Below are positions 8,801 to 16,913 of a stretch of DNA of 45,020 nt, piece after piece. The translations under genes were made by a program, and so were the position numbers. The notes below the pieces were generated by a model. It made no database searches. It worked only from the letters and a program-made list of their open reading frames with translations, and had not been told where the DNA came from. Source of the DNA: Hallerella sp964501065 (GTDB lineage Bacteria; Fibrobacterota; Fibrobacteria; Fibrobacterales; Fibrobacteraceae); NCBI GenBank assembly GCA_964501065.1, contig CAZCRF010000014.1, positions 1 through 45,020 on the forward strand. The letters run 5' to 3'. Each line of letters starts with the position of its first letter. Position 1 is the stretch's first letter.

Positions 8801-11800
8801 AAGTTCAAGCTCGACGCCCAACGCGTCCTCTCGGTCATCATCCCGAACAAGTATTGGCACGGTTCCGAAACGTTCAACATCGAAGTCGCCGACCCCGAAG
8901 GTGCAAAGGACTCCCGCAAGGTGACCTTCACCGTCGAATCCGTGAACGACGCTCCCGAATTCGTCAAGAAAATCAACAACCAGACCGTCGACGAGAAAAA
9001 GCCGTTCGCCCCGATCAAGCTAGGGGAAATCGTCAAAGACCCGGACCACAAGCTGCAAGACCTCACTTGGTCGTTCGACGTGAAGCCGGCCCCCGGTGCG
9101 CCGAAGGGTTACAAGACGGGCCTGACCGTCAACGTGGACGCCAAGACCCTCGTCGCGACGATTACGCCGCCGAACAAGTATTGGAACGGGGCCGATTTGA
9201 TTGAATTTACGGTGACCGACCCCGAAGGCGCGAAGGCTTCCCAGTCCGCACTGTTCACCGTGCGCTCCATCAACGACCCGCCCGTGCTGAAGAAGATCAA
9301 CGATCAAATCATCATGGAAAAGGAAGAGTTCAAGGACATCAACCTCTCGGAACTCGTTTCCGACCCGGACGACTCCTTCAAATCGCTGAAGTGGACCATC
9401 ACGGGCAACAAGGACTTGAAGGTCACGATTTCCAAGGAAGGCGTCGCCTCCATCAAGACCCCGAACAAGCTCTGGAACGGAACGGAAAAGATTACCTTCG
9501 CCGTTGCAGACCCCTCCGGGGCCTCCGCCCGCCAGACGGTGCAGTTCACGGCGAAATCCGTGAACGACCCGCCCGTCCTGAAGGAAATTCCAAGCCAGAC
9601 CATCAAGGAAAAGGAACAGTTCAAGCCCATCGAGCTAGACAAGTACGTCTCCGACTTGGATCACCCGCTGAACAAGCTGAAGTGGGACATCCAAGGAAAC
9701 AAGTCCCTGAAATTCGCCATGACGCCGGACCACAAAGTGACCATCACCACGCCGAACAAATATTGGTACGGCAAGGAAACGGTGACCATCACCGTGATGG
9801 ATCCCGAAGGCGCGAAGGACTCGAAGACGGTGAACTTCGAAGTCATCTCGGTGAACGACCCGCCCACCTTCGTCCGCGAAATCAAGGACCAGACGATTGA
9901 CGAGAAGAAACAGTTCGCCCCCATCAAGCTCGACGAACTGGTCCAAGACCCGGATCACAAGAAGAGCGACCTCCAATGGAGCGTGAAAGTCACCCCCGTT
10001 TCCGCAAAGCCCGCCGCAGAGCCCGCCAAGAAAAAAGGCAAGAAGGCGAAAGCCCCCGCAGCAGAAGAAGCTCCTGCGGCAAACGGTTTGAAAGTGGAAA
10101 TCGACAATTCCCATGTCGCCCGGATAATCATCCCGGACAAATACTGGAACGGAGCGGCGAAAATCGCCTTCACAGTGACGGATCCGGAAGGCGCGAAGGC
10201 GACATCCAGCGCGACATTCACGGTCAAATCCATCAACGACCTCCCCGTGATTTCGGACAAGGCGCCGAAGGGCGAAACCATCCGCGAGGGCGGAAAGTTC
10301 AAGACCATCGACCTTTCCACCTTGGCGACAGACCCGGATCACCCGGCCAAGGCTCTCAAATGGAGCTTCTCGGGCAACCGCCAACTCCAAGTCGTGCTGA
10401 ACAAGGACAACACTGTCCAGATCAAGACTCCCAACTCCCAGTGGCACGGCAAGGAAACGGTGACGTTCACCGTGACGGACCCGGAAGGCGGAAAAGCCTC
10501 CCACAAGATGGACTTCACCGTGACCGAAGTGAACGACCCGCCAGTACTGTCCAAGATTCCCAACCAGAAAATCAAGGAGAAGGAACAGTTCAAGCCCGTA
10601 TCCTTGGATGACTACGTGAAGGATCCCGACAACAAGCCCTCCGAAATGAAATGGAGCGTTTCCGGCAACAAGTACCTGAAGGCGGAAATCACCTCGGCCA
10701 GGAAGCTCGTCATCTCCGCACCGAACAAATACTTCTGGTGCAAGCCGGACACGATGACCCTGACAGTCAAAGACCCGCAAGGCGCATCGGCGACGACAAC
10801 CGTCGTCTATGAAATCACCTCGGTGAACGACGCTCCGGAAATGAAGGATATCCCGGGCCAGACCATCAAGGAAAAGACCCAGTTCAAGGACATTCCGCTA
10901 GACAACTACGTCCACGACGCCGACCACCGCAACAACCAGCTGAAGTGGACAGCCGTCGTCAAGAAGGCGGACGCACCCGCCCCGAAGGCCAAGCCCGCCA
11001 AGGGCAAAAAAGGCAAGAAGGGCAAGGCGGTGAAGGAAGAACCGAAAGCGGAAGAGCCGAAGGTGGAAAACGACTTGACCGTTACAATCGACGACAAGCG
11101 CATTGCGCACATCGCCATCCCGAACAAATACTGGAACGGCAAGCGCACCATCCTCTTCACCGTCGAAGACCCGGAAGGGGCCAAAGCCTCCAAATCTGCG
11201 GACTTCGAAGTCATTTCCGTAAACGACCCGCCCGTGCTGAAGCAAATCCCGTCCCAAACCATCAAGGAAAAGGAACGCTTCGCGCCGATCGACCTGCTCC
11301 CCCTCGTGAGCGACCCGGATCACCCGAAGTCCTCGCTCGTGTTCGAAGTTTCGCAACCGCGCAGCCTGAAGGCTTCCATCAATGCGAAGAAACAGCTCGT
11401 GGTGACGACTCCGGACAAATACTGGAACGGATCGGAAAAGGTGACGGTCACCGTCCGCGACCCGGAAGGGGCAAAGGCCTCGCAGCAAGTGGACTTCACC
11501 GTCACGCCGGTGAACGACCCGCCCGTGTTGAAGCCGATCCCCGGACAGACCATCAAGGAAAAGGAACGCTTTGCGCCGATTGACCTTTCCAAGTACGTGA
11601 GCGACCCGGACAACCGCCCGAACGAAATCAAGTGGACCGTTTCCGGCAACAAGTTCCTCAAGGTCGAAATCCGCGGTTCCCGCGCGACAATCGCCACGCC
11701 GGACGAATATTGGAACGGCACGGAGAACTTGGTCTTCACGGCCAAGGATCCCGCAGGTGCCGGGGCCAGCGCCAAGGCGACATTCAAAGTCACGCCGGTG

Positions 11801-13141
11801 AACGACCCGCCGAAGTTCAACAAGCTGCCCGTGCAGCAAATCAAGGAAAAGGAATCCTTCAAGCCAATCGACTTCGCCAAGTTGGTCGTCGACCCGGACA
11901 ACCAGGCTTCCGAAATGCGCTGGACCCTGGACGACGGCGAACCCGCCAAGAAGGACAAGCGCGGACGGATGGGCAAGCCGAAACGACCGACAGTCAAACA
12001 TCCGCTGTCCTACGACTTGTCCGACGCCGGAGTCTTGACGGTGACCATCCCGAACGAATACTGGAACGGCAAGGACAAGATTACGGTCAACGCTTACGAT
12101 CCTTCCGGAGAAAAGGCTTCCATCGACGTGAACTTCATCGTCACGCCGGTGAACGACCCGCCCGTCTTGAAAAAGATTCCGGACATGGTGACGAACGAAG
12201 GCACCAAGTTCAAGCCCATCAAGCTCGACAATTTCGTGACCGACCCGGACAACAAGCCGCATGAACTCAAATGGTCCGTTTCCGGAAACCACCACCTCGA
12301 AGTGATGATTACCGGAGGCCGTGAAGCGATTATCCGCCCGAGCCGAGTCGATTGGTACGGAAAGGAAACTCTCACCTTCATCGTCAAGGATCCCGCCGGC
12401 GCAACGGCGAAGACCTCCGCGACTTTCGAAGTCAAGCACGTGAACGCCGTCCCTGAAATCAAGCCGATTCGCGACGTGACCATCAAGGAAGACGCCAACG
12501 GCGGCGTTTTGGCGACGCTCAAGCTGGATCAATACGTGCGTGACCGCGACAACAGCTTCAGCGAGTTGAAGTGGACCATCACGGGCAACAAGCAGCTCGT
12601 CGTCGATTACGACAAGGCGCGCAACATCGTCACCATCAAGCAGCCCCGTGAAAACTGGAACGGCCCCGCGGAGACCATCACGTTCAAAGTGACCGATCCG
12701 GAAGGAGCTTCCGCCAAGACCTCCGCCAAGTTCACGGTCATCCCGGTGAACGACCCGCCCGTCGCCATGTCCCAGTCCTACCAGACGAAGGAAGGCGAAC
12801 AGCTCAAGGTGGACGCCAAGGACGGCCTGTTGAACGGGGCTTCCGATCCGGACGGAAAGCTCGACGTCTCCGTCTCCCTCGTGCGCCGTCCGCAAAACGG
12901 CAAGGTCGTCATCAACGAGAAGGACGGCTCCTTCACCTACACGCCGAACAAGGGCTTCTACGGGCTAGACGAATTCGGCTTCAAGCTGACGGACAAGGAA
13001 GGGGCCTCCTCTAAAGTGGAGACCGCCGAAATCAACGTCAACTTCAAAATGAAGGACATCCGCGCCTCGGAACCGAAAGCCGAACCGAAAAAGGAAGCGA
13101 CAAACGACAAAAAGAGCGGCAACAAGCGCCGCCGCCGTTAA
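5858..13141 (+). CDS. Giant secreted Ig/cadherin-like tandem-repeat protein (2427 aa)
   Basis: An exported protein with a clear signal peptide (MSQKKS, a hydrophobic core, cleavage near AFA-QD at residue 24). Twenty-two repeats follow, each starting near V/INDPP and containing an EK/EG-QF-PI-L strand, a hydrophobic-GNK-L segment, the invariant YWNG-type motif and the DPEGA motif. A last, divergent cadherin/tandem-95-like repeat (FTYTPNKGFYG) precedes a Lys/Arg tail ending in RRRR. The fold is expected to be beta-sandwich domains, as in bacterial cadherin/Ig stalks of adhesins and surface fibres. Every third repeat (2, 5, 8, 11, 14, 17, 20) has an extended loop, and in 14, 17 and 20 the loop is Lys/Ala/Pro-rich. 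No enzymatic domain, LPXTG or membrane anchor is seen. The role is probably a surface or periplasmic fibre, adhesin or cell-wall linker; this is inference. Confidence 0.9.
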   Translation: MSQKKSVTALFLAAGFLASNAFAQDAAPATENNPPSLNGIPGESIQEGGKFAPIKLDDYVDDPEDKPATLRWKITGNKDLLVSESNRIVTIKTPNEYWNGSEDLTFTVTDPKGASSSETVTFTVESVNNPPVVSKIPDQTVDEGKKFSPIKLDDYVKDPDHPKDQITWEYELTPIAKEQAEGELSVEISKDRIANVVIPDTNWFGAYKITFIATDAEYASDKTSANFTVKSVNDPPIVQKAPDQTINEKEQFEAINLSDLVSDVDDDVSKIKWSVEGGKELKVKIDKYNVAEIVIPNENWNGAPETFTFTATDPHGAKASFKTTFTVKSVNDPPEFVEQIPDQDIQEKQQFKPIELDKYVKDIDHKFEQLKWEFSGNKDLKVQLSGKVAKILIPNALWNGSETITFKVTDPEGASAETQASFTVESVNDPPKIIKQIPAQTIDEKKQFAKINLDEFVKDDDHKNEELSWEVEVKSVGKEHPAGPLSVNIDDKHVATVEIPDTYWNGSAVATFKVTDPEGAEAKQDVKFTVRSINDIPVFKKIPDMTIDEKTEFDAIALDDYLSDADHDLSQLKIAVSGNKDLKVSVDNNRIVTIKTPNIDWNGSEKVTFTATDPEGGKASATVQLTVKSINDPPVMKDIPDQTIQEKQEFKPIELDKFVSDIDHPANKLKWTITGNKDIKVSLDANRKATFSLPSKYWNGSEAITFKVTDPEGASDERTVNFTVESVNDSPEFTKQIQDQTIQEKAQFKPVNLGEIIKDPDHKPTDLTLDISVKAAPGSPKGTEAELQVNVDAKMVATIVIPNKYWNGSNVVTYTVTDPEGAKATATATYTVVSVNDPPVLKEIKSQTIDEKAQFAPINLAELASDPDHSFDKLKWTISGNKDLKVNIDKAGTATVAIPDKLWNGSEKITFTVTDPEGASAKQTAVFTVKSINDPPVMKDIPSQTIKEKQEFKPIELDKFVSDLDHPNAKLSWNVTGNKDLKFKLDAQRVLSVIIPNKYWHGSETFNIEVADPEGAKDSRKVTFTVESVNDAPEFVKKINNQTVDEKKPFAPIKLGEIVKDPDHKLQDLTWSFDVKPAPGAPKGYKTGLTVNVDAKTLVATITPPNKYWNGADLIEFTVTDPEGAKASQSALFTVRSINDPPVLKKINDQIIMEKEEFKDINLSELVSDPDDSFKSLKWTITGNKDLKVTISKEGVASIKTPNKLWNGTEKITFAVADPSGASARQTVQFTAKSVNDPPVLKEIPSQTIKEKEQFKPIELDKYVSDLDHPLNKLKWDIQGNKSLKFAMTPDHKVTITTPNKYWYGKETVTITVMDPEGAKDSKTVNFEVISVNDPPTFVREIKDQTIDEKKQFAPIKLDELVQDPDHKKSDLQWSVKVTPVSAKPAAEPAKKKGKKAKAPAAEEAPAANGLKVEIDNSHVARIIIPDKYWNGAAKIAFTVTDPEGAKATSSATFTVKSINDLPVISDKAPKGETIREGGKFKTIDLSTLATDPDHPAKALKWSFSGNRQLQVVLNKDNTVQIKTPNSQWHGKETVTFTVTDPEGGKASHKMDFTVTEVNDPPVLSKIPNQKIKEKEQFKPVSLDDYVKDPDNKPSEMKWSVSGNKYLKAEITSARKLVISAPNKYFWCKPDTMTLTVKDPQGASATTTVVYEITSVNDAPEMKDIPGQTIKEKTQFKDIPLDNYVHDADHRNNQLKWTAVVKKADAPAPKAKPAKGKKGKKGKAVKEEPKAEEPKVENDLTVTIDDKRIAHIAIPNKYWNGKRTILFTVEDPEGAKASKSADFEVISVNDPPVLKQIPSQTIKEKERFAPIDLLPLVSDPDHPKSSLVFEVSQPRSLKASINAKKQLVVTTPDKYWNGSEKVTVTVRDPEGAKASQQVDFTVTPVNDPPVLKPIPGQTIKEKERFAPIDLSKYVSDPDNRPNEIKWTVSGNKFLKVEIRGSRATIATPDEYWNGTENLVFTAKDPAGAGASAKATFKVTPVNDPPKFNKLPVQQIKEKESFKPIDFAKLVVDPDNQASEMRWTLDDGEPAKKDKRGRMGKPKRPTVKHPLSYDLSDAGVLTVTIPNEYWNGKDKITVNAYDPSGEKASIDVNFIVTPVNDPPVLKKIPDMVTNEGTKFKPIKLDNFVTDPDNKPHELKWSVSGNHHLEVMITGGREAIIRPSRVDWYGKETLTFIVKDPAGATAKTSATFEVKHVNAVPEIKPIRDVTIKEDANGGVLATLKLDQYVRDRDNSFSELKWTITGNKQLVVDYDKARNIVTIKQPRENWNGPAETITFKVTDPEGASAKTSAKFTVIPVNDPPVAMSQSYQTKEGEQLKVDAKDGLLNGASDPDGKLDVSVSLVRRPQNGKVVINEKDGSFTYTPNKGFYGLDEFGFKLTDKEGASSKVETAEINVNFKMKDIRASEPKAEPKKEATNDKKSGNKRRRR
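5951..12747 (+). repeat. 22 tandem protein repeats arranged as a period-3 super-repeat
   Basis: Units begin at NNPP or NDPP motifs and average about 90-100 aa. Extended-loop units recur every third unit, giving a super-unit of about 302 codons (~906 bp) in the first two thirds and about 325 codons later. At DNA level 7741-7857 and 8647-8763 (exactly 906 bp apart) are almost identical, pointing to expansion by three-unit blocks. Confidence 0.9.
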
Positions 13142-13156
13142 ACGCGACTGCAAACG

Positions 13157-13185
13157 AAAGCCCGGCTTCGCCGGGCTTTTCTTTT
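13157..13185 (+). terminator. Terminator of the giant repeat gene
   Basis: AAAGCCCGGC pairs perfectly with GCCGGGCTTT around a 3-base loop, followed by TTTTCTTTT-like sequence. It starts 15 bases after the stop codon. Confidence 0.85.
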
Positions 13186-13221
13186 AGCACCGGAAACGGA
13201 ATATTCTATATTTTCACCAAA

Positions 13222-14355
13222 ATGACCATGGATCCCTACATTCTCGTCGCCGACGAAGAATCCTTCGGCAAACTGCTAGAAGACATTTCCCATTATGACA
13301 TCGCGGCAGTGGACACCGAAGCGGATTCCATGTACCATTACAACGTACGCCTCTGCCTCATCCAGATTACAGTTGGCGAACACTGCTACATCGTGGATCC
13401 GTTCGCCCCCATCCCCATCGAAAAGCTTTTTGAAACCCGTGCCATGAACCATCTCATCCTGCACGGGGCCGATTATGACTTGCGCATGCTCTGGCACAGA
13501 TTCCGCTTTTCCCCGACCCACGTCTTCGACACGATGCTCGCGGCGAAATTCCTCGGCGAAGAAGGGCTAGGCTACGCCAATCTAGTCCGCAAGTATTTCG
13601 GAATCGACCTCCCCAAGGACAACCAGAAATCGGATTGGACTATCCGTCCGCTCCCTCCGGACATGTGCGAATACGCCATCCACGACACCTTCTACTTGCA
13701 CGAACTGTGCGCCCTGCTCGGGGAACGGCTGAAGGAACAGGGAAAATTCCATTGGCTCATCGAGACCTGCGACGATTTGATCCAACGGGTGCAGAAGCCC
13801 AAGGAAGAAGACTCCGAGCGATTCCGCATCCCGGGGTCATCGAAATTCCGCCCCAAGTCGCTCAACATTTTGAAACACACTTGGAACTGGCGCGAACAGG
13901 AAGCTCAAAAATTGGACAGGCCTCCCTATAAAGTTTTCGGGAACGACCTCATGTTGGCAATCGTCCGGGCGGCGACCTACTCCTACCCGACTGTCCGCGA
14001 AGACTTTCTGCCGCGACTGCCGAAAAACTTCGTCGGAGAACGCCGGGACAGATTCCTAAAGATGCTCCAAGACGCCATGGACACGCCGGAATCGGAATGG
14101 CCGGAAATGAACCCGAAAGCGCCGCCTCCGGACATTTGCCCCGACGGCGAGCTCATCGACTCCCTCCGCAAATGGAGAAACGAACGGGCGGAAGGCCTGA
14201 ACATGGACGCCGCGATGATTGCAAACCGATCCCAGCTCATCGCGCTGGCCTCCCCCATCGGAACGTCTTGGGAAGACCGCTATGACGCGGCGCACCTTCT
14301 CCCCTGGCAACGAACCGTCTGGAACGAAATCTTGAACCGCAACTTGCGGCAGTGA
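13222..14355 (+). CDS. rnd: Ribonuclease D-like 3'-5' exoribonuclease
   Basis: A 377-aa DEDD-family exonuclease expected to trim the 3' ends of tRNA and other stable RNAs in the cytoplasm. The exonuclease motifs are visible: AVDTEAD (Exo I, about 31-37), HGADYDLRML (Exo II, about 85-94) and YAIHDTFYL (Exo III). An HRDC-like helical segment follows at about 230-300. Two ATGs are possible (13222 and 13228). No clear ribosome site is seen; a TATATT box at 13207-13212 lies only 9 bases before the first ATG, which suggests a leaderless message. It is the first gene of the run leading through tat genes to ung. The C-terminal domain is shorter than in the two-HRDC enzymes. Confidence 0.88.
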   Translation: MTMDPYILVADEESFGKLLEDISHYDIAAVDTEADSMYHYNVRLCLIQITVGEHCYIVDPFAPIPIEKLFETRAMNHLILHGADYDLRMLWHRFRFSPTHVFDTMLAAKFLGEEGLGYANLVRKYFGIDLPKDNQKSDWTIRPLPPDMCEYAIHDTFYLHELCALLGERLKEQGKFHWLIETCDDLIQRVQKPKEEDSERFRIPGSSKFRPKSLNILKHTWNWREQEAQKLDRPPYKVFGNDLMLAIVRAATYSYPTVREDFLPRLPKNFVGERRDRFLKMLQDAMDTPESEWPEMNPKAPPPDICPDGELIDSLRKWRNERAEGLNMDAAMIANRSQLIALASPIGTSWEDRYDAAHLLPWQRTVWNEILNRNLRQ

Positions 14356-14361
14356 GGAATT

Positions 14362-14544
14362 ATGGGCAACATCGGCATTCCGGAACTCATCCTAATCGTC
14401 TTCTTGGTGCTACTCCTCTTCGGAGCGCACCGCATCCCGGAAATCGGGGCTTCCCTCGGCAAGGCCATCCGCGAATTCCGCAAAGCGCAGAAGGAATCCG
14501 AGGATAAACCGGAAGACAAAGACGACAAGAGCGAAGCCCCTTGA
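14362..14544 (+). CDS. tatA: Twin-arginine translocase subunit TatA/E
   Basis: A 60-aa protein with the standard TatA plan: a short N-tail with a Glu (GIPELI), one transmembrane helix (LILIVFLVLLLFG), the hinge AHRIPEIG in place of the usual GPKKLPELG, an amphipathic helix (SLGKAIREFRKAQKE) and an acidic/charged tail. TatA polymerises to let folded proteins cross the inner membrane. The start has GAGG just upstream. It is followed by tatC with a 4-base overlap or a short gap, and then by a TatB-like fusion gene, so the three Tat components are encoded together. Confidence 0.92.
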   Translation: MGNIGIPELILIVFLVLLLFGAHRIPEIGASLGKAIREFRKAQKESEDKPEDKDDKSEAP

Positions 14545-14552
14545 ACAAGGCA

Positions 14553-15245
14553 ATGGAGATTTCGGAACATTTTCGGGAACTCCGGCGGCGGACTCTTTTC
14601 TGTGCAGCCGTTTTCTGCCTCTTTGCCATATGCGCCTTTTATTCTTCGGATAGCCTTTGGCCTTTCATCTTGCGGCCCTTGGAAAAGTCCGAAGCCGTGA
14701 CAATCGTGAACCTCTCCCCCGCCGAAGGGATTTCCGCGAACTTGCTCCTCGCCGGGCTTGTCTCCGGGCTTTTTTCCGCACCGGTCGCCCTTTACCACAT
14801 CTACGCCTTTTCCGCACCGGCCATCCACATCGGGCAAAGAGGATTCGTCGCCAAGGCACTCTCCGTTTCAGTCGTCCTCTTTTACCTCGGCGCGGCGTTC
14901 GCCTACTTTCTCGCCATCCCCACCCTGCTCTCCTTCCTCGCGTCCTTTTCCTCCGCTGCGCAAATGTGGTCGCAGACCTCTTACGCAGCCTTCTTCTTCC
15001 GCTTCGTCTTCCTGTTCGCCGTGGCGTTCCTGATGCCCGTCGCGGCCGCCGTTTTCGCCCGGACGGGACTAGCCGACAGGGATTTTCTCAAAAGGCACGC
15101 CCGCCTCATCGTCTTTTCCATCGTCCTCCTTTCCGCAGTCTTGACTCCGCCGGACCTGCTCTCCCTCTTCTGGATGGCCATCCCCTTGACAGCCCTTTAC
15201 GGGGCGAGCCTGTGCACCTACCGCTCGGCGTGGAGGGAACGATGA
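14553..15245 (+). CDS. tatC: Twin-arginine translocase subunit TatC
   Basis: About 230 aa with six hydrophobic segments. The N-terminal MEISEHFRELRRR matches the conserved cytoplasmic start of TatC (H-ELR-R), where the twin-arginine signal is recognised. A periplasmic loop, then YLGAAFAYFLAIP and FRFVFLFAVAFLMPV-type helices follow, also typical. ATG 14553 is chosen because it matches the family start and has AAGG before it; a TTG at 14541 overlapping the tatA stop would add four residues. The stop overlaps the start of the next gene as ATGA, indicating coupled translation. Confidence 0.92.
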   Translation: MEISEHFRELRRRTLFCAAVFCLFAICAFYSSDSLWPFILRPLEKSEAVTIVNLSPAEGISANLLLAGLVSGLFSAPVALYHIYAFSAPAIHIGQRGFVAKALSVSVVLFYLGAAFAYFLAIPTLLSFLASFSSAAQMWSQTSYAAFFFRFVFLFAVAFLMPVAAAVFARTGLADRDFLKRHARLIVFSIVLLSAVLTPPDLLSLFWMAIPLTALYGASLCTYRSAWRER

Positions 15246-15943
15246 ATGCGGAAATCGGATTCTCCGAATATTGCCTCTTGCTCATCCTCCTCTTCGCCTT
15301 CGTCTCGCCGAAGGATTTGGGCAAGGCGTTCGCCGCTTTCAAGCATTGGAAGGGAAAGCTCTACAAGATGAAGTTCGACCTGGAAGATGCCCTGATGCAC
15401 GAAGCCGAACAGACTACCGCCGCAGACGAAAGCGCGTGGATTGTCGCCGCAGTCCGCCGCTTCGAACCCTACAGAAAAGCGGCCAAAGTCGCCGCCTACC
15501 ACCCACTTCCGGGCGAGCCGGACATCCGCCCGCTTCTTTCGGAACTTGCAAGGGAGGGCCGACTCCTGCTCCCGCGGACTTTTTCAGACGGCCAAATGGA
15601 ATTTGTCGAGATCCGGCATCTCGAAAGCGATTTGGCCGAGGGGCGGTTCCACGTCCTCGAACCGAAAGGGGACCTCCCCGCCTATGCGGGGGAAATCCCG
15701 TTCGCCATCGTCCCCGGCACGGCCTTTTCCGCAGACGGAACGCGCCACGGCCACGGCAAAGGCTATTACGACAGATTCTTGGCGAGGCATCCCGAGACGG
15801 TAAAGTGCGGCGTCGCGTTTCGCGCCCAAGTGTCCCGAACGCCGCTCCCCAAAAAGCCTCACGACATTCCGATGAACTATATTGTAGCCCCGAAGACACA
15901 CCCGGCAAAGGAGACTCCCCATGTGGAAAAAGCAACCGTTTAA
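15242..15943 (+). CDS. Fusion: TatB-like membrane domain + 5-formyltetrahydrofolate cyclo-ligase
   Basis: A 233-aa protein. Residues 1-45 look like TatB: IGFSE at the start, a single transmembrane helix (YCLLLILLFAFV), a SPKDLGKA hinge and an amphipathic helix (FAAFKHWKGKL). From about residue 60 it is a 5-formyltetrahydrofolate cyclo-ligase (MTHFS, YgfA family), which uses ATP to convert 5-formyl-THF to 5,10-methenyl-THF. It shows VAAYHPLPGEPDI, the VPGTAF strand, the nucleotide/phosphate motif GHGKGYYDR and the conserved end strand near HDIPMNYIVAP. The usual N-terminal helix of the enzyme (K-x-LR) is absent or replaced by the TatB amphipathic region, so activity is uncertain. ATGA overlap with tatC and a 23-base overlap with the next gene. 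A merged frame from a sequencing error is possible. Confidence 0.8.
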   Translation: MNAEIGFSEYCLLLILLFAFVSPKDLGKAFAAFKHWKGKLYKMKFDLEDALMHEAEQTTAADESAWIVAAVRRFEPYRKAAKVAAYHPLPGEPDIRPLLSELAREGRLLLPRTFSDGQMEFVEIRHLESDLAEGRFHVLEPKGDLPAYAGEIPFAIVPGTAFSADGTRHGHGKGYYDRFLARHPETVKCGVAFRAQVSRTPLPKKPHDIPMNYIVAPKTHPAKETPHVEKATV

Positions 15944-16913
15944 CCCCAACCGCAAGCAGGATGACGATGCGGCTTTCCGCGCAGAAAGGGATTTCTCTTC
16001 CGGACGCCGCTTCGACAGTTCTCCGCGACGGGACTTTTCCTTTGGGCGTTCGCCGAAATTCGAAAAGAAGACTTTTGAAAGGAGAGCCTTCGGCGAAAAC
16101 ACCGCCGGGGGGGATGCACGCCCCAGGCCGTCCCAGGTGAACCTGTCTCTAGGGGATGCCGAAAGCGCTCCGCAGGCGGCAGTCGGCGGCATCCGGGAAG
16201 TGACCGAACTTTTGACGAATTCCCCGATGAAGGTGCACCGCGTCCTCTTCCGGCACAATTCCGGCAATCCCAAGCTCTACTCCCTGCAAAAGCTGGCCAA
16301 GAAGAACCGCATCCATGTGCAACAAGTCGAAGCGCGCATTTTGGATTCCTACGCCGTGCCGAATCAAGGAGTCGTCGCGCTCTGCAACGAAAAGGAACTC
16401 CTCAAGTGGGACGACGTGAAAAGCGAATTCTTCAATGCGAAGGAAAAAGGGGAAAGCAAACTGGTCGTCGTCGCGACGAACATCGAAGACCCGAGGAATC
16501 TAGGAGCCTGCATCCGCTCTTCCCTGGGGCTTGGCGCGGACATTTTCCTCATGCCGTCGAAGGGAATGTGCGGACTCACGCCGACCGTTTCACGGGCATC
16601 GACCGGAGCCGTGGACAAGCTGCGCCTTTGCCGCCCGGACAACTTGGAAGCCACCATCGGGGAACTCAAGCTCGCCGGTTACCAAATCCTGGGACTCGAC
16701 GCCGCAACGGAGGTCTCTTTGGTCGATTACCCCTTCGGGGAGAGAATCGTTTTGGCGGTCGGCGGCGAAGACGTGGGACTTCCGCCCTTCATCGCCAAGC
16801 AGTGCACGGACATTCTCCGCATCCCGATGCAGCCGGACGCGCAGTCGTACAACGCATCCGTCGCCCTTTCCCTAGGCCTTTACGAAATCGCGCGGACGCG
16901 CTTTCCCAAGTAA
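15921..16913 (+). CDS. rlmB: TrmH/SpoU-family 23S rRNA 2'-O-methyltransferase (RlmB-like)
   Basis: A 330-aa protein. The first ~90 residues are low-complexity and rich in Arg, Asp and Phe (repeated RRDFS-like segments), probably disordered and RNA-binding. A substrate-binding domain follows at about 95-160. The SPOUT catalytic domain at about 170-328 shows motif 1 NIEDPRNLGACIRS, motif 2 GGEDVGL and motif 3 IPMQPDAQSYNASVALS, which build the knotted SAM site. RlmB methylates G2251 in E. coli 23S rRNA; the precise target here is not proven. It starts inside the end of the fusion gene with GGAG upstream and ends directly against the next ATG. Confidence 0.87.
   Translation: MWKKQPFNPNRKQDDDAAFRAERDFSSGRRFDSSPRRDFSFGRSPKFEKKTFERRAFGENTAGGDARPRPSQVNLSLGDAESAPQAAVGGIREVTELLTNSPMKVHRVLFRHNSGNPKLYSLQKLAKKNRIHVQQVEARILDSYAVPNQGVVALCNEKELLKWDDVKSEFFNAKEKGESKLVVVATNIEDPRNLGACIRSSLGLGADIFLMPSKGMCGLTPTVSRASTGAVDKLRLCRPDNLEATIGELKLAGYQILGLDAATEVSLVDYPFGERIVLAVGGEDVGLPPFIAKQCTDILRIPMQPDAQSYNASVALSLGLYEIARTRFPK

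Noticed and set aside
6098..8860. 920-codon open frame on the minus strand opposite the repeat gene
   Set aside because: It is the antisense shadow of a repetitive GC-biased gene: the translation is Val/Arg/Leu-rich and repeats with the same period, and no ribosome site or family is seen.
5951..12747. CRISPR-like array in the repeated DNA
   Set aside because: The repeats are coding units of about 300 bp with gradual divergence, not short identical repeats with unique spacers.
10898..12895. 665-codon minus-strand open frame
   Set aside because: Antisense shadow of the same repeat gene, with the same biased composition.
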